Of a stretch of DNA of 64,000 nt, positions 38,952 to 47,944 are shown piece by piece. The stretch covers positions 992,001 to 1,056,000 of the forward strand of contig CAVWXT010000006.1 of the NCBI GenBank assembly GCA_963759115.1. The letters run 5' to 3'. Source of the DNA: CAVWXT01 sp963759115. Lineage in GTDB: Bacteria; Planctomycetota; Planctomycetia; Pirellulales; Thermoguttaceae. The position numbers and the translations under genes were made by a program. The notes under the pieces were generated by a model. The model was not told the DNA's origin and made no database searches. It was given only the letters and a program-made list of their open reading frames with translations. Every line of letters starts with the position of its first letter. The first letter of the stretch is position 1.

Positions 38952-39061
38952 CAACTCGCTGCAACCAACGCGGAATGGCGCATCCAGTTCCGCTTCACGG
39001 TTCACGTCCTTTTGTTGCGCGTGGTCGAGATCTAGATGTTCGTTGTCTGGCAGGCACATTC
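38948..39061. other. attC-like recombination site (degenerate)
   Basis: Straddling the stop, the sequence reads CACCTAACAACTCGCTGC, then CAACCAACGCGG, a hairpin GCGGAA/TTCCGC, and ends with CGTTGTCTGGCAGG. The 5' CCTAACAAC and the 3' GTTGTCTGG are partly complementary in the style of integron attC outer boxes (R'' and R'), but the R' box departs from GTTRRRY. No integrase is in the window. Confidence 0.35.
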
Positions 39062-39127
39062 CGTGTGCCGTCAACCGGTTCGCCACCGCGTAATTAGACC
39101 AGTCCTCATTCAAGGAGCAATTCTACT

Positions 39128-39862
39128 ATGGCATCTGAAGTCACCCGTCGCGAGTTCCTGGGCGCCGCCGGAACCGTTGCCGCCGGCGCTACCGCCGCTG
39201 CGGTGATCGGCGCGGCATCGGCGCCGGCCGCCGAAGTGGCGCCCCGCAAGACTCTGAAGATCGTGGGCATTTGCTGCAGCGCGCGCAAGGGCAAGACCAC
39301 CTCCACGGCCCTACGAGCCTGCCTGGCCGCCGCCAAGGCGGTCGATCCGCGGATCGAGGTCGAACTGATCGAACTGGGCGGAATGAAGATACCGGGCGAG
39401 GTGGCGGCCGGCGTGCCGTTGGAACCGGGCGAGCGCGACGATTTTCCGCAACTGGCGGCCAAACTCAGCGCCCCGGAACTGGCCGGAATCATCCTCGGAA
39501 CGCCCGTCTATTTCGGCAACATGTCGTCGCTGTGCAAGGCGTTTCTCGACCGCTGCATCGTCTTCCACAAAGACAAGGTCTTCACCAACAAAGTCGGCGG
39601 CGTGGTGGCGGTCGGCGGGGCGCGGAACGGCGGGCTGGAATTGACCGTCCGCTCGGTCCAGGTTTCCTTGATGTCGCAGCAGATGATCGTGGTGGGCGAT
39701 GGTGCGCCGACCGGCCATTGGGGCGGAACCGTCTGGGCCGGCGCCGACGCAATCAAAGCCGCCGGCGACAACGACATTACGCACGACGAAACGGGCATGG
39801 CCACGGTGAAGAACCTCGGCCGCCGCGTGGCCGAAGTGGCCCTGCTCCTGGCAGCGCGATAG
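39128..39862 (+). CDS. Exported NAD(P)H-dependent FMN reductase-like flavoprotein
   Basis: The 244-residue product carries a twin-arginine leader (TRREFLGAAGTVAAGATAAA) and then a flavodoxin-like fold: LKIVGICCSARKGKTTSTAL, the FMN phosphate-binding start, VELIELGGMKIPG, GIILGTPVYFGNMSSLCKAF and GGVVAVGGARNGGLELTVRS. It resembles NADPH-dependent FMN reductases and iron-sulphur flavoproteins. ATG 39128 follows AAGGAGCAATT. The HEAT-like gene follows 50 bp later on the same strand, but composition differs, so co-function is unclear. Confidence 0.85.
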   Translation: MASEVTRREFLGAAGTVAAGATAAAVIGAASAPAAEVAPRKTLKIVGICCSARKGKTTSTALRACLAAAKAVDPRIEVELIELGGMKIPGEVAAGVPLEPGERDDFPQLAAKLSAPELAGIILGTPVYFGNMSSLCKAFLDRCIVFHKDKVFTNKVGGVVAVGGARNGGLELTVRSVQVSLMSQQMIVVGDGAPTGHWGGTVWAGADAIKAAGDNDITHDETGMATVKNLGRRVAEVALLLAAR

Positions 39863-39912
39863 ACCGGATTGCGGTGCGCAAGCTGAACGTTGCTATTCGA
39901 GAAGGTTAGCAG

Positions 39913-41721
39913 ATGCACGTAAGACCAGTCATTTGTTGGGTGTTCGTCGCGCTGATGCTCAGCACCGGGAAGTTGCCGGCGGACAACACGCAAATCGAAC
40001 AATTGATCGACCAATTGGTCAATGTCTCGGAGCCGGGATTCGGGTACAGCGTGTACTTTGCCGGCTCGGAATTCCTGCCGTATGAAGACACCGGAGAGAT
40101 AGGAACTCTTGTTCTTGGTCGGGCACAACGAGGCCGTTCTGCCGCACTATGCAAGATCGTTGAACAGGGTGCCGATGCGGTGCCCGCACTGCTGAAACAT
40201 ATAGGCGACAATCGTGAAATCAAGATGAAACCCGTGTCGGGGATGGAGTGGATGCAGTTCAGCGATGAATACGATTTCAATCGCCGGACAAGGAAAATAG
40301 CACCGCAAGGGGTGAATCGCGACCATTTCGGCGGTGGTGAGGATCAACCCGATCGCCACGCCATAACCATCGGCGACCTTTGCTTCGTTGCCTTGGGGCA
40401 AATCGTCAATCGGAATTATTCAGCCACCAGATACCAGCCGAGCGGAGGCATGATTGTCAGCTCTCCGACGTACTCAGAGGCGCTACGAAAAGTCATCATC
40501 GAAGACTGGAGTGGACTGACAAGAGAACGGCACAAGAACCTGTTGATAGACGATTTCGTGAACCCCGATCACGAAGGTCGGCGAATCGGAGCGTACTTGC
40601 GGCTCGCGTGCTACTATCCGGAGACGGTGGAACCGCTGATCCTGAAGCAACTTGCCGAGCCACGATACGACGCCGCCGAGGTGTCTAACTTTATTCGTGA
40701 GAGGTTATACGGTGCCAAGGATGCAGAGGAGCGAAAGGGGGCGTTCGACGCCTTCATCGCCAAACGTGGTGAGGTAGCCCGCCAGGGAATTCTCCTCGAC
40801 CTCTTCCACGACCTAGACACGCAGGAAGCGGATGAGCAAGGACGCCTTTCACCACGTTTGAAGGAAAAGTACGACGTTCGTGTCTGCCTGGCGGAACTCT
40901 ATGGCTACCCGAGAGAGGTGAAAAGCAAAGATGAGCCACCGTTATTCCCCCTTGAGCAGTACGAGCAGGCTTGCTTCATTGCGGCTCTGACGCATGACCC
41001 GAGTCAAAGAGTCGGAGACGCTGTCCGGAAGATATTCCTGGAATTCGGAAAAGACCGCAATATTGGACCTGCGTGCCTGACCTGCCTGGCAAGCAGGGGA
41101 TACGGACCGTTTTTGGTGGAGCAATTGAACAAGATAGACGTGGCTGACTCCAAGGGAGATCCTCTGCACGAAAAGTACATTGAGGCTATTGCCAAATCGC
41201 AGGCACCGGATGTTCGGAGCAAGCTTTTTGAGATTGTCAAGACCACTGCCAACGATCGCCACTTCATGGCTGCTCTTCCGGCGATTGATCGGTCGAATGA
41301 CCAATTGATCCTGAAGCTGGCTCGCGAGCTGGTCGCCAACCTGCCCGAGGAAACAAATCGGGGGAAGGGGTTGCTGAAGATGATTGGTGAGCGGTTTCCG
41401 GATCAAGCGAAAGCAATCTACAAATCGTTCCTGATCACTGGCAGCGCCAATCGGGCAGGAACCATGTGCAACGTACTCTGGGATGGCAACCCGATGTCCG
41501 TAGAGATCCTTGCACCCTTACTGGACGACAAACGCTCGTTGCCAGGCTTCGAACGCTCGTTGACACGCTTCACAAGTCGCTTGCGAATTTGCGATCGAGC
41601 CGCGACAGCGATTAGCCAGACGTCGAAGGACATCCGCTTCGATTCCGACTGGGGCACAGACTGGAAAGATCAACAGATAGAGAAACTCAGGCAATATTGC
41701 AGGGAGAGCGTGAAACAGTGA
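39913..41721 (+). CDS. Exported helical-repeat (HEAT-like) hypothetical protein
   Basis: The 602-residue product starts with a signal peptide (PVICWVFVALMLSTGKLPAD) and consists of short helix pairs such as SAALCKIVEQGADAVPALLK, YPETVEPLILKQLAEPRYDA and YIEAIAKSQAPDVRSKLFEI, similar to HEAT/Armadillo repeats. Middle part contains charged loops (KDEPPLFPLEQYEQ). Base use is more A/T-rich than genes on both sides, hinting at acquisition. I cannot name a family. It converges with the PQQ-like gene at 41779. Confidence 0.6.
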   Translation: MHVRPVICWVFVALMLSTGKLPADNTQIEQLIDQLVNVSEPGFGYSVYFAGSEFLPYEDTGEIGTLVLGRAQRGRSAALCKIVEQGADAVPALLKHIGDNREIKMKPVSGMEWMQFSDEYDFNRRTRKIAPQGVNRDHFGGGEDQPDRHAITIGDLCFVALGQIVNRNYSATRYQPSGGMIVSSPTYSEALRKVIIEDWSGLTRERHKNLLIDDFVNPDHEGRRIGAYLRLACYYPETVEPLILKQLAEPRYDAAEVSNFIRERLYGAKDAEERKGAFDAFIAKRGEVARQGILLDLFHDLDTQEADEQGRLSPRLKEKYDVRVCLAELYGYPREVKSKDEPPLFPLEQYEQACFIAALTHDPSQRVGDAVRKIFLEFGKDRNIGPACLTCLASRGYGPFLVEQLNKIDVADSKGDPLHEKYIEAIAKSQAPDVRSKLFEIVKTTANDRHFMAALPAIDRSNDQLILKLARELVANLPEETNRGKGLLKMIGERFPDQAKAIYKSFLITGSANRAGTMCNVLWDGNPMSVEILAPLLDDKRSLPGFERSLTRFTSRLRICDRAATAISQTSKDIRFDSDWGTDWKDQQIEKLRQYCRESVKQ

Positions 41722-41778
41722 TCGCGCAAGATGCCAAGCAACGACCGACGGGCCCCGCGGGCCACCATCGTCGCCCGA

Positions 41779-43011
41779 CTACTTCTCGTTCACCGTTGCC
41801 CCGGGCCGCGACGAAACCTTCCACAGATACGCGTCGCTGCGGAAGTAGATCGCCCCGTCGGCCACCGCGGGCGAGGCGAGGATCCCCTTCTCGATCTGAC
41901 TGGTCCCCACAAGCTTCCCCTCCGCGCCGAGTTCCACCACTTGCACCAGCCCGTCGTGGCTCACGGCATAGAGATGCCCGCCGGCCAGCACGGGCGTGGC
42001 ATAGATCGGCCCCTTGAGCCGCAATTGCCACAAGATGTTGCCATCGGCCGCGTCGGCGCAGACCAACACTCCGGCCGTCTTGACGGCGTACACGCGGCCG
42101 TCACAAATCACCGGGCTGGAATAGCCCACGGCCAGCCGCTTTTCGCTCCACAGCGTCTTGAATTCCTTCGACTGCGGGTCCACGGTGAGCGCGATCAGCC
42201 CGTCGCACGGCAGATAGATGCGGTCGCCGCTGGTGGTGCCCGTCGCGTGGAAGTGGTTCGCGCCGTCGCGGGCCCAAAGCTGCCGGCCGGTCTGCGGATC
42301 GTGGGCCGTCAGCCGCGTGCGGCGTTGGATCAGCAGGACGTCCTCGCTCGGGGTCTTTCCGCGGAGCGTGAACGGCGAGGTCCATGCCGTGTCGTGTTCC
42401 AGGTCCTGCCGCCAACGGGTTTCGCCGGTGTGAATGTTGATCCCCGCCGCAAACGAGTCGCCCAGGTTCTCGATTTGCACGACCACCGTGTCGCCGAAGA
42501 CGCGCGGCGAGGAGGCCATCGCATCGTCGTTTCGGGCCGTCGGACTCTCGTAGGCCAGCCCGCGGTGCCACTGGAGGTTGCCGTCCAGGTCGAAGCAGGC
42601 CAGATCGTTCGAGGCGTAAAAGGCGAAGATCAGGCGGCCGTCGCTGGCCGGCGTGGGAATGGCAATGGCGGCAAACGGATTGCAGATGGTGTGGCCGGTG
42701 GCCCAAAGCTGCCGGTGCCACAGGAGCCTGCCGTCCGCGGCGCTGAAGCAGAGCACGTGCAGGCGGTCCTGCCGCAGCCCGCTGGAGCAGGTGACCACCA
42801 CGCGGCCGCCCACGACGATCGGGCTCGACGGCCCGCGGCCCGGCAGCGGCGCCTTCCAAGCGAGGTTCTCCGTGTCGCTGAAGGTAGTGGGCAACCCTTT
42901 TTCGGCGGAGACGCTCGAAAAGTCGGCGCCGTGAAATTGCGGCCAGTCGCCACCCGCGAAAAGGCCGACAACCGCGATGGCCGAGACGAGCTTCCAGAGT
43001 TTGCGTTTCAT
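41779..43011 (-). CDS. PQQ-binding-like beta-propeller protein
   Basis: The 410-residue product has a leader (KLWKLVSAIAVVGLFAGGDW), then DWPQFHGADFSSVSAEKGLP, the usual start of planctomycete PQQ-propellers, and repeated blades with AADGRLLWHRQLWATG, TGRQLWARDGANHFHATGTT, YAVKTAGVLVCADAADGN. Tryptophan-docking motifs recur at about 45-residue spacing. It is exported; a carbohydrate or cofactor role is unproven. ATG 43011 is 5 bp after the stop of the 43017 gene, so one operon. Confidence 0.85.
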   Translation of the reverse strand: MKRKLWKLVSAIAVVGLFAGGDWPQFHGADFSSVSAEKGLPTTFSDTENLAWKAPLPGRGPSSPIVVGGRVVVTCSSGLRQDRLHVLCFSAADGRLLWHRQLWATGHTICNPFAAIAIPTPASDGRLIFAFYASNDLACFDLDGNLQWHRGLAYESPTARNDDAMASSPRVFGDTVVVQIENLGDSFAAGINIHTGETRWRQDLEHDTAWTSPFTLRGKTPSEDVLLIQRRTRLTAHDPQTGRQLWARDGANHFHATGTTSGDRIYLPCDGLIALTVDPQSKEFKTLWSEKRLAVGYSSPVICDGRVYAVKTAGVLVCADAADGNILWQLRLKGPIYATPVLAGGHLYAVSHDGLVQVVELGAEGKLVGTSQIEKGILASPAVADGAIYFRSDAYLWKVSSRPGATVNEK

Positions 43012-43016
43012 CGGTC

Positions 43017-44189
43017 TCACTTGCCCCCTTCCTTCACGTTGCCGGCCGGCGCGGATGAGTTGTCGCGGTCGGCCGGTAAGACGGCCGCGCCGTAGCGGTC
43101 GCACACGCGGAGTTGGAACCCCCAGACCTTGCACCAGGGGTCGGTCTGTTCGTTCTGGCAGACCTTGACCAGCAGCACGTTGCGGCCCGGCTCCAGCACC
43201 GCGCGGCTCACGTACTGATCCAACAGCGTGCCGCTGTGATAGACCCGGTGCTCATCGACCAGCCGGCCGTTGACCCATAGCTTCAGGGCGTTGACCGAGG
43301 TCATCTTGAACTCGACTTCCTGCTTCTTTTCGGAGATGAAGTCGGCGGTCGCGTAGGCGATCACTCCCTTTTGCTCGCCCAGGGATTTGTGGAGATCGAT
43401 CTTCCCGTCGGGTTCCTGGGTGCTCCAGGCGATCCACTTCACCGGCCCCTTCTTGCCGTCGAGGGCCGCGGCCGGGTTGATCTCGCGTTCGGGCGGATAG
43501 GCCACGTCGTAGCCCTTCTCGCCCGTGTTATCGAAGGGGCCAATCACGCGCCAGGCGGTGACGAAGCCCAAGTGCCGCGACAGATCAACCGCCACGCCCA
43601 GCTTCTTCAGCCGGTCGGCCAGCGAATTGACCTGGTCCGGGTCGCGGGCGGCGGCGAAGGCCCGGCGATAAATTGCCGTGGCCTCGTCCTGCGTGCCGGC
43701 CTTCTCCAGGGCTTCGGCCTGGCCGATCAGCCCGGCGACGGCCTCGCCCCGCATCTCCACGCTCGGATCGTCGAGCATCTTGGGCAGCCAGCGCTCCCGG
43801 GCCGTGGGATCGGCCTGTTCGAGCAACTCGAAGGCCAACCGCCGGGCCCTCGGGGCATGGCGAAGATCGAGCACGAACTGCTCCAACGCGGTAGCCGGCA
43901 ACTTGCCGCCAGCCTGCACGTGGCGCTCGGCAATCGCGTCGGCCGCCGTGCGGATCCAATTGGCCGCCAGCGGGTTCGACTGGTCGAGCGCCGATAGAAC
44001 GGTGGGCAGGGCGGAGACGTCGGCCTTGGCCAATTCGGCCCAGGCCTGCGCCGCTTCGCGGTGGCCGGCCGCGTTCGGACCGACGGCCTGCAAGGTCTTC
44101 AGCAGCGATGCCACGTCGGCCGCGGCAGCAGGCGCCGACAAACCCCCTGCCGGAAGAGCAAGCATCAGGATGCACAACATGTGTCGCAT
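43017..44189 (-). CDS. Secreted protein with helical repeats and C-terminal beta-sandwich
   Basis: From ATG 44189 the product (390 residues) has a leader (HMLCILMLALPAGGLSAPAA), helical repeat sequence through about residue 190 (HAPRARRLAFELLEQADPTA, PSVEMRGEAVAGLIGQAEAL), and a C-terminal part with VTAWRVIGPFDNTGEKGYD, FEFKMTSVNALKLWVNG-like phrases and PGRNVLLVKVCQNEQTDPW, the look of carbohydrate-binding sandwich domains fused to planctomycete secreted proteins. An in-frame ATG at 44243 is less likely. Operonic with the propeller gene downstream. Confidence 0.68.
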   Translation of the reverse strand: MRHMLCILMLALPAGGLSAPAAAADVASLLKTLQAVGPNAAGHREAAQAWAELAKADVSALPTVLSALDQSNPLAANWIRTAADAIAERHVQAGGKLPATALEQFVLDLRHAPRARRLAFELLEQADPTARERWLPKMLDDPSVEMRGEAVAGLIGQAEALEKAGTQDEATAIYRRAFAAARDPDQVNSLADRLKKLGVAVDLSRHLGFVTAWRVIGPFDNTGEKGYDVAYPPEREINPAAALDGKKGPVKWIAWSTQEPDGKIDLHKSLGEQKGVIAYATADFISEKKQEVEFKMTSVNALKLWVNGRLVDEHRVYHSGTLLDQYVSRAVLEPGRNVLLVKVCQNEQTDPWCKVWGFQLRVCDRYGAAVLPADRDNSSAPAGNVKEGGK

Positions 44190-44281
44190 GGCAAGTCGTC
44201 CACGGAAGAAGACTACTGGTGAACGGGAAACGTAGTGGGCCATTATAGTCGCGCCGGGGCTGGTTGGGAAATGGAACGCAA

Positions 44282-44362
44282 GGGGGACAGTCCCATTTTC
44301 GCGGCGGCAACGTCGGTTTCCAGAACAGCATTAATCGCGCCGCGAAAATCGGGACAGTCCCC
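44282..44362. repeat. Inverted repeat with GGGGACAGTCCC arms
   Basis: GGGGGACAGTCCCATTTTCG at 44282 and CGCGAAAATCGGGACAGTCC ending at 44362 are complementary apart from one bulged C and one mismatch. It lies in the gap between two genes of the minus strand. Confidence 0.8.
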
Positions 44363-44408
44363 TGTGAGCCGTTGGGAAATGCAGATGACGCTCGGCCGTT
44401 CGCCCCCA

Positions 44409-45734
44409 CTACTCCACGACGCTTTCGCTCGGGATGCGGCAGGCCGGCAGCATTCGCCGAAGTCTGCTGACACCCTCCGGAGAGACGCCGGTCTGGTCGA
44501 TCTTCAGTAACTTCAGACGGGCCAGCTTCGCGAGGTGGTCAACGCTAGCGTCGGTGATTTGCGTCTGGCCCAGGTCCAAGGACTCGAGATTGGGCAGCCC
44601 GGCGACGGTCGCCAATCCGGCGTCGGTCACGAGCGTCTGCCGCAATTCCAGCCGAGTGAGGTTCTTCAGGCCCTGCAGGTGGCTCAGGGCCGCGTCGTCG
44701 ATGCCCGTCTGATTGAGCACGAGGACCTTCAACGTCGTCGTGTGTTGCAGGTTCGCCAGCCCGCTGCCGCGGATCGGCGTATCGCGCAGCGAAAGCTGGC
44801 GGAGTTTCGCAAACTTCCCCAGCACCTTGAGTCCCTCGTCGTTGACGCCGAAGCAGCGGCAGAGGGTGAGATCCTCGATCAGCAGGTCTTGGATCTTGTT
44901 GAGGCCGGCATTGCTGACGCCGCCATCTTCGACGGCCAGCGTGGAAAGGTTGGGAAAGCCGGCCACGATGGCCAAGGTGGCGTCCGTGATGGCGTATCCG
45001 CCCAATCGCAGCCCGCGGAGAGCCTTGAGCGTCTGGAGTTGCCCGATCCCCGCATCGGTGATTTGCGAGCAGCCCCGCAAATCGACGATCTTCAGGCTTG
45101 CCAGGCCTTGCAGACGGGGAATCGCCCGATCCGTAAAGCCGTTGTCGCCGAGACCAAGGCTTACCAGTTTGGGGAAGTTCCTCAGGTGGTCCAATCCCTC
45201 GTCGGTCATGTTCGCCGTCCGCTGAAGGTTGAGCGCGGTGAGGCCCGCCAGCGGCGAGAGCAGTCGAAGGCCCTCGTTGTCGACCTGGCTGTTCAGCAGG
45301 GCCAACTCCGTAAGGCCGGCGAGCGTGGCGAGCGATTTCGCCCCGGCGTTGGTCACTTCGCCGCCCGAGATGCGCAGCTTCTTCAGATGCCGGAGCGCCG
45401 GCAGAAGCGCCGCGTCGGCATCGTTGGCCGACTTGCGGCCGCTGGCCAGGTCGATGCCCACGAGATTGCCGGCGGCATCGAACTCCAGGTCGGCCGACAA
45501 TTCGTGGAGCCGGCGGACGGCAGCGACATACGGCGCGTCGGCGCCCGTCGGTTTGCCGGTCTGGATTGCCGCAACCAGGTCTTTGTCGCTATAGCCCTGG
45601 CCGGCGGGCGAAATGCCCGCGAAAAAAGCGAGGGCGAGCACACCGGCGAGGAGCAGTTCTGGCACGGTGCGTGGAACGCACCGCAACCAGGAATCAATGG
45701 TGCGTTTTACGCACCCTACGACTGGCGTTGCCAT
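44409..45734 (-). CDS. Secreted leucine-rich repeat protein
   Basis: From about residue 105 the product (441 residues) is a series of 24-residue repeats such as LKKLRISGGEVTNAGAKSLA, LTELALLNSQVDNEGLRLLS and LESLDLGQTQITDASVDHLA, bacterial Cys-poor LRR type. A hydrophobic stretch (LLLAGVLALAFFAGISPAG) looks like the signal peptide. ATG 45734 lies inside a GTGCGT repeat, so the true start may be GTG 45668 after that repeat. Function unknown; it may bind other proteins outside the cell. Confidence 0.72.
   Translation of the reverse strand: MATPVVGCVKRTIDSWLRCVPRTVPELLLAGVLALAFFAGISPAGQGYSDKDLVAAIQTGKPTGADAPYVAAVRRLHELSADLEFDAAGNLVGIDLASGRKSANDADAALLPALRHLKKLRISGGEVTNAGAKSLATLAGLTELALLNSQVDNEGLRLLSPLAGLTALNLQRTANMTDEGLDHLRNFPKLVSLGLGDNGFTDRAIPRLQGLASLKIVDLRGCSQITDAGIGQLQTLKALRGLRLGGYAITDATLAIVAGFPNLSTLAVEDGGVSNAGLNKIQDLLIEDLTLCRCFGVNDEGLKVLGKFAKLRQLSLRDTPIRGSGLANLQHTTTLKVLVLNQTGIDDAALSHLQGLKNLTRLELRQTLVTDAGLATVAGLPNLESLDLGQTQITDASVDHLAKLARLKLLKIDQTGVSPEGVSRLRRMLPACRIPSESVVE
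45665..45719. repeat. Inverted repeat of the GTGCGTAAAACGCACC family, copy A
   Basis: CGGTGCGTGGAACGCACC and GGTGCGTTTTACGCACCCTA are two short hairpins forming a larger palindrome. A sister copy is at 55726-55787. It overlaps the 5' end of the LRR gene. Confidence 0.8.
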
Positions 45735-45737
45735 TCT

Positions 45738-46994
45738 TCACAGCGTCCAAGGGGCCCGCATGTCGCGGTGCATCTTCGCCGCGGCCTCGGCGTCGCCCAC
45801 GATCGTTTCCTTCTTCGGATCCCAGGTGACCTTCCGCTTCAGCCGGACGGCGATGTCGCACAGGTGGCTGAGGACGTCGGAGCGGACGGCATCGCCCAGG
45901 TTGCTGACCGGTTGCCGCCGCAGTTTGACCGCATCGATAAAGTTCTGCCAGTGGTTCGGGCTGTCGACGAGGTGCACGTCGTTGGGACCGATCTTGGATT
46001 CCAGCAGCGACGCGGGCTCGGCCGATATCCCCGCCCGCCGAATCTTCACCCAGCCGTCGGGGCCGATGAACTTGGTGGAATCGCTGCCGTGCCGGAAGAC
46101 CATCTCCACGTCGCCCAGTTGGAGCTTCATGTTCCAGTTGTAGACGGTGTCGTAGAGCCCCTTCTCGGGAATCATGCCCGTGCCCTCGACCGTGACCGGG
46201 CCTGACAGATCGGCGTCGCTGCCCCAGACCATGATATCGAGCGGATGGGCGCCCCAGCCGCCCAGGTAGCCGATCGAGTAATCGTAGATCCAGTAGGTTC
46301 CCTGCGGATGGCAGCGGTCAAGGGTGAAGGGGACCTTGGGCGCCGGGCCGAGCCACATGTCGTAGTCGAACCCCGGCGGCACGGGGGCCTCGGCGGTCGA
46401 TCCGCCCGCCCCGCCGTTGGGCGCAATCACCTCGATCGCCTGCACCTTGCCGATCCGTCCGCTGCGGACCAACTCGCAGCCGAAATGGCAATGGCTCGAA
46501 CTGCGTTGCTGGGTGCCGTACTGGAAGATGCGTTTCTGCTCCTGAAACACCTTGCGGCAATAGAGGTCTTGCTCGATGCTGATGCCCAGCGGTTTCTCGA
46601 CGTAGGCATCTTTGCCGGCCCTCGCCGCCGCCACGGCGATGGGGACGTGCCAGTGATCGGGCGTGGCCACCACCACGGCGTCAACGTCCTTGTTGGCCAG
46701 CAGTTCGCGGAAGTCGGCGTAGGCCTTGCCTCCGCATAGCGCGGCGAATGCCTCGCGGCGGTCCTTGTAGGCGTCGGCGATGGCCACACTCTGGAACCCC
46801 TTGCAGGGGCGGAACTCGCCGAATACTTGGTCGCCGCGGACCCCTACGCCGATATGTCCCAGCGCAACGCGCTCGCTGGGCGGCAGCGTCTTGTCGTCGC
46901 CCAAAGCGGTCGCCGAAATCACCAGCGGCGCGGCGAACGCCGTGGCCGCCAGGCCCTTGAGGACGTCGCGCCGCGACACGTTCGATTTCTTCAT
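45738..46994 (-). CDS. Gfo/Idh/MocA family oxidoreductase with Tat leader
   Basis: The 418-residue product begins SNVSRRDVLKGLAATAFAAP, a twin-arginine signal. The Rossmann half has ALGHIGVGVRGDQVFGEF, VVVATPDHWHVPIAVAAARA and the EKP motif DAYVEKPLGISIEQ with the catalytic Lys. The C-terminal half has GTYWIYDYSIGYLGGWGAHP. Exported members of this family are numerous in planctomycetes. ATG 46994 was preferred over 47045 because it gives the leader. Confidence 0.9.
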   Translation of the reverse strand: MKKSNVSRRDVLKGLAATAFAAPLVISATALGDDKTLPPSERVALGHIGVGVRGDQVFGEFRPCKGFQSVAIADAYKDRREAFAALCGGKAYADFRELLANKDVDAVVVATPDHWHVPIAVAAARAGKDAYVEKPLGISIEQDLYCRKVFQEQKRIFQYGTQQRSSSHCHFGCELVRSGRIGKVQAIEVIAPNGGAGGSTAEAPVPPGFDYDMWLGPAPKVPFTLDRCHPQGTYWIYDYSIGYLGGWGAHPLDIMVWGSDADLSGPVTVEGTGMIPEKGLYDTVYNWNMKLQLGDVEMVFRHGSDSTKFIGPDGWVKIRRAGISAEPASLLESKIGPNDVHLVDSPNHWQNFIDAVKLRRQPVSNLGDAVRSDVLSHLCDIAVRLKRKVTWDPKKETIVGDAEAAAKMHRDMRAPWTL

Positions 46995-47034
46995 GACAGA
47001 TGCTCCAACGAGATCGTGAAGTTGTTCGACACCA

Positions 47035-47169
47035 TTGCCTCGCAAAGTTCACTTTGCCGAGAGAAGCGATTCTACCTCGGCCACGAAACCGCCGCGCCTC
47101 TTGAAGCATGTCCGATTTAGCGAGCCGCATCGCGACGATGTGCTGCCGTTGCGCGTCGGAGATGCTCAT
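47035..47169 (-). pseudogene. HEPN-domain remnant
   Basis: The nucleotidyltransferase stop overlaps an ATG (ATGA) at 47169 opening MSISDAQRQHIVAMRLAKSD and MLQEARRFRGRGR, similar to the first helix of MNT-associated HEPN proteins. After about 40 codons the similarity ends, at NFARQW, and the frame runs into the following gene. The partner therefore appears truncated. Confidence 0.55.
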
Positions 47170-47525
47170 ACAACGATCCCCTCGGAGATCGCGCGGTCGA
47201 TATACGGCGAATACAGCGACGAATTCGATTCGACCTGCTGCACGTGGCGGAAGTGCAAGTCAAATAGCACGTGCTGGGCGAACTCAATGTCCATCCGCCG
47301 GTCCATGATCTCATCCCTCTGCTGGCGGCTGAGCGGCCGCTTCGACACGCAGAGCACGTCATAGTCCGACTCTGGCTCCGCACCGCCGTCGACGCGGGAG
47401 CCGTAGTGGTAAAGTCGCACGAAATCATCGCCCAGGACCGACCGGAGCATCTCCCGCAATTCGATGACGCAGGGATGGAGTACCGGGCCAGATCGACGGC
47501 CGTCATTGGCATCCAGAATGGTCAT
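47166..47525 (-). CDS. Nucleotidyltransferase (MNT) of an MNT/HEPN pair
   Basis: The core motif is LYHYGSRVDGGAEPESDYDV, matching GS-x(9)-D-x-D of minimal nucleotidyltransferases that AMPylate HEPN toxins. The ORF extends upstream to 47639, but ATG 47525 (MTILDANDG) is a better start since the extra region carries no family similarity. About 119 residues. The immediate ATGA overlap with the HEPN-like start supports a pair. Confidence 0.7.
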   Translation of the reverse strand: MTILDANDGRRSGPVLHPCVIELREMLRSVLGDDFVRLYHYGSRVDGGAEPESDYDVLCVSKRPLSRQQRDEIMDRRMDIEFAQHVLFDLHFRHVQQVESNSSLYSPYIDRAISEGIVV

Positions 47526-47944
47526 GATCGCGCTCGCACCCGCGTCGAAACCAGCCGCAAACCATAACGCGAATCTACGCTTAAAGATACCGCGACCGGC
47601 AGAGGCGGTCAATTTCCCTTCCGGGCTTGGCACTTTCACGATTTCGTCGTCGCGATTGAGGGAAAGCAGCCATTGTTAGAGGCGAGCTTGGCATACACCC
47701 CTCCCGAGAGTTAATTCTGCGGAAGTTCCTTTTCGTCCGTCAGGAATTGCCGTTCAGCGGTCCACATGAGGGCCAAGGACCCTGCCGTTCACCCAGCCCC
47801 TTTGGGGCGGACTGAGCGACACCAAGGAATCCCTCTGCAAGGCTGCCAAGAGCGTACGCCAACCTACCGGTCGCCGGCCCCGCATTCCCTCTACGCCTCG
47901 ATCATCTGTTCCACGCCTTCCCACGGCGTATCGGGAAAGAGTGA

